From the NCBI RefSeq assembly GCF_021596945.1, contig NZ_CP063779.1, forward strand, positions 1,951,001-2,015,000: a DNA stretch of 64,000 nucleotides, read 5' to 3'. Each line of letters opens with the position of its first letter. Within the stretch, counting starts at the first letter, position 1. Under the pieces are notes generated by a model. It was not told where the DNA came from. It made no database searches and was given only the letters and a program-made list of their open reading frames with translations. Shown here piece by piece: positions 59,944-64,000 of the stretch. The DNA is from Mongoliitalea daihaiensis (GTDB taxonomy: Bacteria; Bacteroidota; Bacteroidia; Cytophagales; Cyclobacteriaceae). Made by a program: the position numbers and the translations under genes.

Positions 59944-61590
59944 GTTTATTTGCTTCCAGGATTCTCTTAAAGGGGTAGTGGCATTCACTGTCATCGCCCA
60001 ATGCGGGAAGTACAAATTTTCTTCCAAGAGAATCTCAATAGTTAGTTTTCTCCCATGGCGGTTAAGGTTTACAACCATTTTTTTAGTGGTTTCATCCAAT
60101 TCCCAGCCCATTAGTTGATCTTTCAACATACAAACATGACTTCCTGGTGAATCTGGATGTATATTGACGATGGTATTAGAGGAATCCACAATAATTCCTG
60201 CTTGATGCCTTAGCGGGCTTACCTGATAGCTCTCCGTTAGCTCTACTCCAATTTCTCTTAAAGCTCTTTGAATAGAAGGAAGGATATTGTTTTTCCCAAG
60301 AATTAATTCTTGGATAATTTCTTCCAAGTCATTAGAGGCTTTCCCACAATGTCTCAGAATCTTTAGAAATTCTTTCCAATCATATCCCTTACCTGTTTTT
60401 CCGAATTTTTCCCAAAGAACTCGCATGAATGCTTGTAGGCTGCTATCCTGTTCAAGTAAACATATATCTAAACAGAAACTTATTAAAGAACCTCGATTAT
60501 AGATGTTGACTTTTTTATGTGGAATACCAGGTTTATATCCATCCAACCAAAGATCCCTGCTAGACTCCAAGATGGATTGGTGCCGCCATCCAAATGTTTC
60601 TGACTCTTTTTGAATTTGCCTTTTCAGTTCATGAAAATACTGCTCTAATGAAAAGTAGCCTGCCTTTAACAACATTAGGTCGCCCATGTAAGTAGTAATC
60701 CCTTCTAAAGCGATTCCTTCATCAAGGTACACTTCTTTCGAGAGATCATAAGGATTAATGCCTTTTGGTCGGATTCTGCAAACGTTCCAAAAATGATACA
60801 GTTCATGAGAGCTAACCCCGATCAGCTCTTGCATCTGTTGCGGATCTTCTAATGACTTATCAGGGCCGAATGTGATTACTGTAGAAAATCGATGTTCTAC
60901 TCCATGATAATGCCGGTAGGGTAGGATTTGGTATAGGAAATGATAGGTTTGTGCTGGGAAATCCCCAAAGCTTTCGATTTGAGTTTGGCTAAATTCTTTC
61001 AAGACTTGCAGAAAATCTTCAATTGCAAAATAGATAGCGCCTTGAATCCAAACTTTGAAACTTTTTTCACCTATTAGATAAGAAAACTCTTGGATACTTG
61101 CAGATGCCATCAAAGGACTGTCCATCAATTCCTGATAATCGTTTGCAATGAATGATGTACCTTCCTGAGGCAATGCACAAGCTATTCGGTAATCCGCGGG
61201 CAATTCAATTGCTAAACGAATGGATTCATTGGTCCTCTCTGGTACATAAAAAGTGCAATTACTAAAATTTAAATACAGTTGCTCATCATCAGACCAGCAT
61301 CCTCCTGCATCCATTTGACTGCAGAAATATTCATAGTGAATGAGGAGCTGTCCAGATTCCAATGGAGTAACCTCCCAGCAATCTTTGGATATTTTTTTGG
61401 AAGGAATACATACGCTTTCTTGTGAAGCATTGAAAAAACGAATGTTTTGCGCGTAATTTGCCAATTCATACCGCCCAGGCCTCCATGCGGCCAATTGAAA
61501 ATGTAAGGATTTTCCCTTCTCAACATCTAGGGTTAATTGTATTTCGATAAACTGGCTAGAAATAACCCTCCTTTGAATAAGATAATGCAT
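59941..61590 (-). CDS. M61-family aminopeptidase-like metalloprotease
   Basis: From the ATG at 61590 (MHYLIQRRVISSQFIEIQL) it has 549 residues. The zinc motif is HELYHFWN in SSHELYHFWNVCRIRPKG, with a later Glu in LDEGIALEGITTYMGD and the family stretch GVEHRFSTVITFG before it. A PDZ-like C-terminal region (GIIVDSSNTIVNIHPDSPGSHVCMLKDQLMGWE) completes the M61 layout. It has no signal peptide in this reading, unlike many members. M61 glycyl aminopeptidases release N-terminal Gly or Ala. A longer TTG start at 61614 was rejected because the promoter -7 box overlaps it. Confidence 0.9.
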   Translation of the reverse strand: MHYLIQRRVISSQFIEIQLTLDVEKGKSLHFQLAAWRPGRYELANYAQNIRFFNASQESVCIPSKKISKDCWEVTPLESGQLLIHYEYFCSQMDAGGCWSDDEQLYLNFSNCTFYVPERTNESIRLAIELPADYRIACALPQEGTSFIANDYQELMDSPLMASASIQEFSYLIGEKSFKVWIQGAIYFAIEDFLQVLKEFSQTQIESFGDFPAQTYHFLYQILPYRHYHGVEHRFSTVITFGPDKSLEDPQQMQELIGVSSHELYHFWNVCRIRPKGINPYDLSKEVYLDEGIALEGITTYMGDLMLLKAGYFSLEQYFHELKRQIQKESETFGWRHQSILESSRDLWLDGYKPGIPHKKVNIYNRGSLISFCLDICLLEQDSSLQAFMRVLWEKFGKTGKGYDWKEFLKILRHCGKASNDLEEIIQELILGKNNILPSIQRALREIGVELTESYQVSPLRHQAGIIVDSSNTIVNIHPDSPGSHVCMLKDQLMGWELDETTKKMVVNLNRHGRKLTIEILLEENLYFPHWAMTVNATTPLRESWKQIN

Positions 61591-61611
61591 GACTTTTGGC
61601 TCTGATTCAAA

Positions 61612-61619
61612 CAAAAGTA
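61612..61619 (-). promoter_or_regulatory. Bacteroidota -7 element for the M61 gene
   Basis: CAAAAGTA on the plus strand is TACTTTTG on the minus strand, 22 bases before the ATG at 61590. It overlaps the alternative TTG start, supporting 61590. Confidence 0.5.
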
Positions 61620-61628
61620 ATTCACAGG

Positions 61629-61659
61629 TTTGTAAATAAAAAAAAGCTATCTATCTTTG
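61629..61659 (+). promoter_or_regulatory. Promoter of rpmH (TTTG-N19-TATCTTTG)
   Basis: TTTG at 61629-61632, a 19-base spacer and TATCTTTG at 61652-61659 give the best match in the window to the Bacteroidota housekeeping promoter. It lies about 70 bases before rpmH. Confidence 0.85.
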
Positions 61660-61727
61660 CAGTCCTTTTGTGGGAATACACAATTGGAAAGACTCAGAAC
61701 AGAAAAATTCTATAAAATCATAGCGTC

Positions 61728-61886
61728 ATGAAAAGAACATTTCAACCTTCTCGTAGAAAAAGAAGAAACAAGCACGGATTCAGACAGAGAATGTCTACTG
61801 GTAACGGTCAGCGAGTGATCAGATCTAGAAGAGCAAAAGGAAGACACAAGTTAACTGTATCTGACGAAAAAACGTTGAAGAAGTAA
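61728..61886 (+). CDS. rpmH: 50S ribosomal protein L34
   Basis: This 52-residue, very basic protein has the universal L34 start [19 protein letters not shown], the [14 protein letters not shown] core and a [15 protein letters not shown] tail. It is part of the large ribosomal subunit. It is followed by rnpA, the usual order in bacteria, 45 bases later. The promoter directly upstream fits the phylum consensus. Confidence 0.98.
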   Translation: MKRTFQPSRRKRRNKHGFRQRMSTGNGQRVIRSRRAKGRHKLTVSDEKTLKK

Positions 61887-61931
61887 TTCTAGCCTGACTT
61901 TTCGTACCTTAGATACGTGAACGTTGATGCT

Positions 61932-62336
61932 ATGAATACTAAGCTTCCCAAGTCAGAGAGGTTACATGCTCAAAAGTCAATAAAGGAACTTTTTGATAAA
62001 GGTTCCTCTTTTTTTTTATATCCATTCAAGGTTTTGGTGCTTCAAATTCCTGCATCCGAACCTCAAGCTCCCCAAGTGTTGTTTTCAGTTTCAAAAAAGA
62101 AGTTAAAGAAAGCAGTACAACGCAACCTCATCAAGCGAAGAATTAGGGAGAGTTATAGACTCAATAAACATATTTTAACAGCATCCGCTGGGACAAATCA
62201 ACTAATTGGCCTAATTTTCGTTTCCTCTGAAGAGATGTCCTTTGATACCATTCAAGGGAAAATTATCAAAGTCCTTCAAAAAATTAATCATGAACAACCG
62301 CCTGCAATCCAATCCAAAGAGCATGTTGACGACTAA
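61932..62336 (+). CDS. rnpA: Ribonuclease P protein component
   Basis: From the ATG at 61932 (MNTKLPKSERLHAQKSIKELFDKG) the protein is 134 residues. It is a basic protein with the RnpA signature (VLFSVSKKKLKKAVQRNLIKRRIRESYRLNK), which binds precursor tRNA with the RNase P RNA. A GTG at 61917 would add five residues. It follows rpmH as expected and overlaps the start of the S41 protease gene. Confidence 0.96.
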   Translation: MNTKLPKSERLHAQKSIKELFDKGSSFFLYPFKVLVLQIPASEPQAPQVLFSVSKKKLKKAVQRNLIKRRIRESYRLNKHILTASAGTNQLIGLIFVSSEEMSFDTIQGKIIKVLQKINHEQPPAIQSKEHVDD

Positions 62337-63978
62337 AAAAATTATTATAGGTCTGCTGATATTGACAACGGCAGTTTTCACTTTTTCATTTGTTGTTAAA
62401 AATGACAGGTTATTTACTATTGCTAAAAATCTCGATATTTTCGCTGCTTTAATACGGGAGCTAGACTCTTATTATGTAGATGAAATAGATGTTGAGGAGT
62501 TGGTGACTATAGGCATCAGTGCCATGTTGGAGGAATTAGATCCTTATACTGAATATATACCAGAAGAAAATTCTGATGATTTTCGTCTTTTAACAACAGG
62601 AGAATACGGAGGAGTAGGTGCTTTGATTGGGAATCGAACTGGGGTTAATATGATTTTAATGCCCTACAAAGGCTTTCCAGCCCAAGCAGGAGGCTTGAGA
62701 ATTGGAGATGCTATATTGCGGGTGGACACAGTGGATGTAGTGGATAAAAGCACAGCTGATATCTCTCGGTTGTTGAAAGGTCCTGCTAATACGGAAGTTT
62801 TTGTGAAGGTAAAGCGTGGTGATGATACCCTTGGAGTAAATTTAATGCGGAGAAAAATTGTTATCAGTAATGTGCCTTATTATGGGAAGTTGGATGACAA
62901 AACAGGATACATTAAGTTAACCGACTTCACAACGAATGCAGCATCAGATGTCCGAAATGCATTTATTGATCTAAAAGCTCAAGGAATAGAGCGTTTAGTA
63001 TTAGATGTACGAGATAACCCTGGAGGAATATTAAAAGAGGCTGTGGAAATTGTAAATCTATTTATTCCAAAGGGCAAAGAAGTTGTACGTACCGTTGGTA
63101 AGATCCAAAATGTAAACGCTGTTTATAAAACCACCAAGAGTCCCTTAGATAAAGATATCCCTTTGGTAGTACTAATTAACGAACGTTCAGCTTCAGCCGC
63201 AGAGATTGTTGCAGGAGCATTACAGGATTATGACAGAGCTGTTTTGGTGGGAAGGAAAACATTTGGAAAAGGATTGGTGCAGACGACCGTACCGCTATCA
63301 TACAATTCACAAATCAAAGTAACTACGGCTAAGTATTATATACCAAGCGGTCGATGCATTCAAGCCATTGATTATAGTAAGCGTGATGAGAATGGCAATA
63401 GTAATTCCATTCCAGATTCCTTGAGACAAGAGTTTACTACCAAAAATGGCCGGATTGTTCGTGACGGGGCGGGGATTGAACCGGACAAGTTTAATGATAC
63501 CAAAACGTACGCACCAATCACATTCAGTTTAGTAGCAAGAAATCTTGTTTTTGATTATGGCACTGTATTCTATTTACAAAATCCAAGCATTGATGAGCCT
63601 TCTAAATTTGATATTGATGAGGATCTTTATTCGGATTTTGTAAAATGGTTGGAGGATAAGGAATATGATTATACCACCTTTTTGGAAAAGTCTATCGAGG
63701 ATTTAGAGCGGTATGCCAAAAGAGAGCGTGCCTACGATAAGATTCAAGAAGAAATTGAACAGTTGAAAATTAAAATCAACCATAGCAAAGAGCAGGATTT
63801 AATTACCTTCAAGGATGAAATAAAGAGTGCGCTTCGGGAAGAAATTGTGTCACGTTATTTTTATCAGCAAGGAGTAGTTGAATCATCCTTACGTTGGGAT
63901 GAGGATGTCAAAATCGCAAAACAAATTCTAAATACCCCAAAAGATTTATCTGATTTATTGACTGTCAGGACAAACTGA
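62290..63978 (+). CDS. S41-family C-terminal processing protease (CtpA-like)
   Basis: I used the ATG at 62290 (MNNRLQSN), inside the end of rnpA; a second ATG at 62323 is equally possible. The protein of about 562 residues has an N-terminal membrane segment (IIIGLLILTTAVFTFSFVV), a PDZ domain (GEYGGVGALIGNRTGVNMILMPYKGFPAQAGGLRIGDAILRVD) and the S41 catalytic core. The nucleophile Ser is in NERSASAAEIVAGALQDYDRAVLVG and the general-base Lys in TFGKGLVQTTVPL. It degrades or trims periplasmic proteins from the C-terminus. Genes in the order rnpA-S41 are usual in this group. A charged coiled-coil-like tail ends the protein. Confidence 0.95.
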   Translation: MNNRLQSNPKSMLTTKKIIIGLLILTTAVFTFSFVVKNDRLFTIAKNLDIFAALIRELDSYYVDEIDVEELVTIGISAMLEELDPYTEYIPEENSDDFRLLTTGEYGGVGALIGNRTGVNMILMPYKGFPAQAGGLRIGDAILRVDTVDVVDKSTADISRLLKGPANTEVFVKVKRGDDTLGVNLMRRKIVISNVPYYGKLDDKTGYIKLTDFTTNAASDVRNAFIDLKAQGIERLVLDVRDNPGGILKEAVEIVNLFIPKGKEVVRTVGKIQNVNAVYKTTKSPLDKDIPLVVLINERSASAAEIVAGALQDYDRAVLVGRKTFGKGLVQTTVPLSYNSQIKVTTAKYYIPSGRCIQAIDYSKRDENGNSNSIPDSLRQEFTTKNGRIVRDGAGIEPDKFNDTKTYAPITFSLVARNLVFDYGTVFYLQNPSIDEPSKFDIDEDLYSDFVKWLEDKEYDYTTFLEKSIEDLERYAKRERAYDKIQEEIEQLKIKINHSKEQDLITFKDEIKSALREEIVSRYFYQQGVVESSLRWDEDVKIAKQILNTPKDLSDLLTVRTN

Positions 63979-63980
63979 TT

Positions 63981-64000
63981 ATGGCTGTGATTCTATCAAT
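63981..64000 (+). CDS. Start of a gene at the right edge, perhaps tsaB
   Basis: An ATG two bases after the S41 stop opens MAVILSI, cut by the window edge. This start resembles TsaB (threonylcarbamoyl-tRNA biosynthesis), which often begins with a similar ILSIETS string. The evidence is only seven codons. Confidence 0.3.

Overview
The window looks like chromosomal DNA from a Bacteroidota (Cytophagales) bacterium, probably of the Cyclobacteriaceae/Algoriphagus type. The pointers are a SusC/SusD pair, a type IX secretion C-terminal sorting domain, DUF4221 and DUF4230 proteins, many Tat and lipoprotein signals, an AT-leaning sequence, and several promoters of the Bacteroidota form TTTG-N19-TAnnTTTG. 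The best of these promoters lies in front of rpmH.

Layout. 1-2.5 kb: a partial secreted protein, then an ECF-type sigma factor overlapping a membrane-anchored, barrel-like partner gene. 2.8-8.7 kb: a three-gene operon of 'planctomycete-type' proteins (PSCyt1-DUF1549-DUF1553 lipoprotein, Tat-exported DUF1501 protein, and a membrane cytochrome with LRR and sugar-binding-like domains). 9.0-28.4 kb: a large catabolic locus. It holds a sodium/solute symporter, AgaS-type SIS isomerase/deaminase, two PfkB sugar kinases, a class II (tagatose-bisphosphate type) aldolase, an amidohydrolase, a Tat-exported GH109-like alpha-N-acetylgalactosaminidase and a large FG-GAP/ASPIC lipoprotein. Facing it on the other strand are SusC, SusD and a DUF3472-type lipoprotein, with a DeoR/AgaR-like repressor transcribed divergently from susC. 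Together they read as a GalNAc/galactosamine utilisation system: surface uptake (SusCD), glycoside cleavage (GH109), inner-membrane import (symporter), then phosphorylation, deamination/isomerisation, a second phosphorylation and aldol cleavage. An operator-like motif (AAAAACTTTCATTT and its complement) occurs in front of both the symporter operon and susC.

28.4-31.6 kb: an accretion site at a tRNA-Asn gene. Two near-identical 387-bp tandem units each carry a GIY-YIG endonuclease gene whose 3' end runs into a tRNA-Asn-like remnant with its anticodon arm replaced by a 16-bp GC-rich palindrome. Beside them lie a zeta-type toxin with a small partner gene and a broken second copy of the partner gene with the same downstream flank, which also ends in a scrap of tRNA-Asn 3' end. 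This is the most unusual part of the window.

31.6-64 kb: mostly chromosomal genes. They include a multi-pass membrane protein, two tandem AsmA-like giants, a 1600-residue mosaic T9SS cargo protein with recently duplicated modules, a proline-iminopeptidase-like lipoprotein, a DUF4230 protein, an HMA-like/AraC fusion regulator, rimO, a MORN/YwqK-like repeat protein, a glycerophosphodiester phosphodiesterase, a DUF4221 lipoprotein, a GNAT-like protein and a PfkB adenosine-kinase-like protein. They are followed by an M16 protease pair with a free-standing copy of the C-terminal domain of the second subunit, an M61 peptidase, rpmH, rnpA, an S41 (CtpA) protease, and the first bases of a further gene at the right edge.

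All assignments come from reading motifs by eye; no database search was possible.
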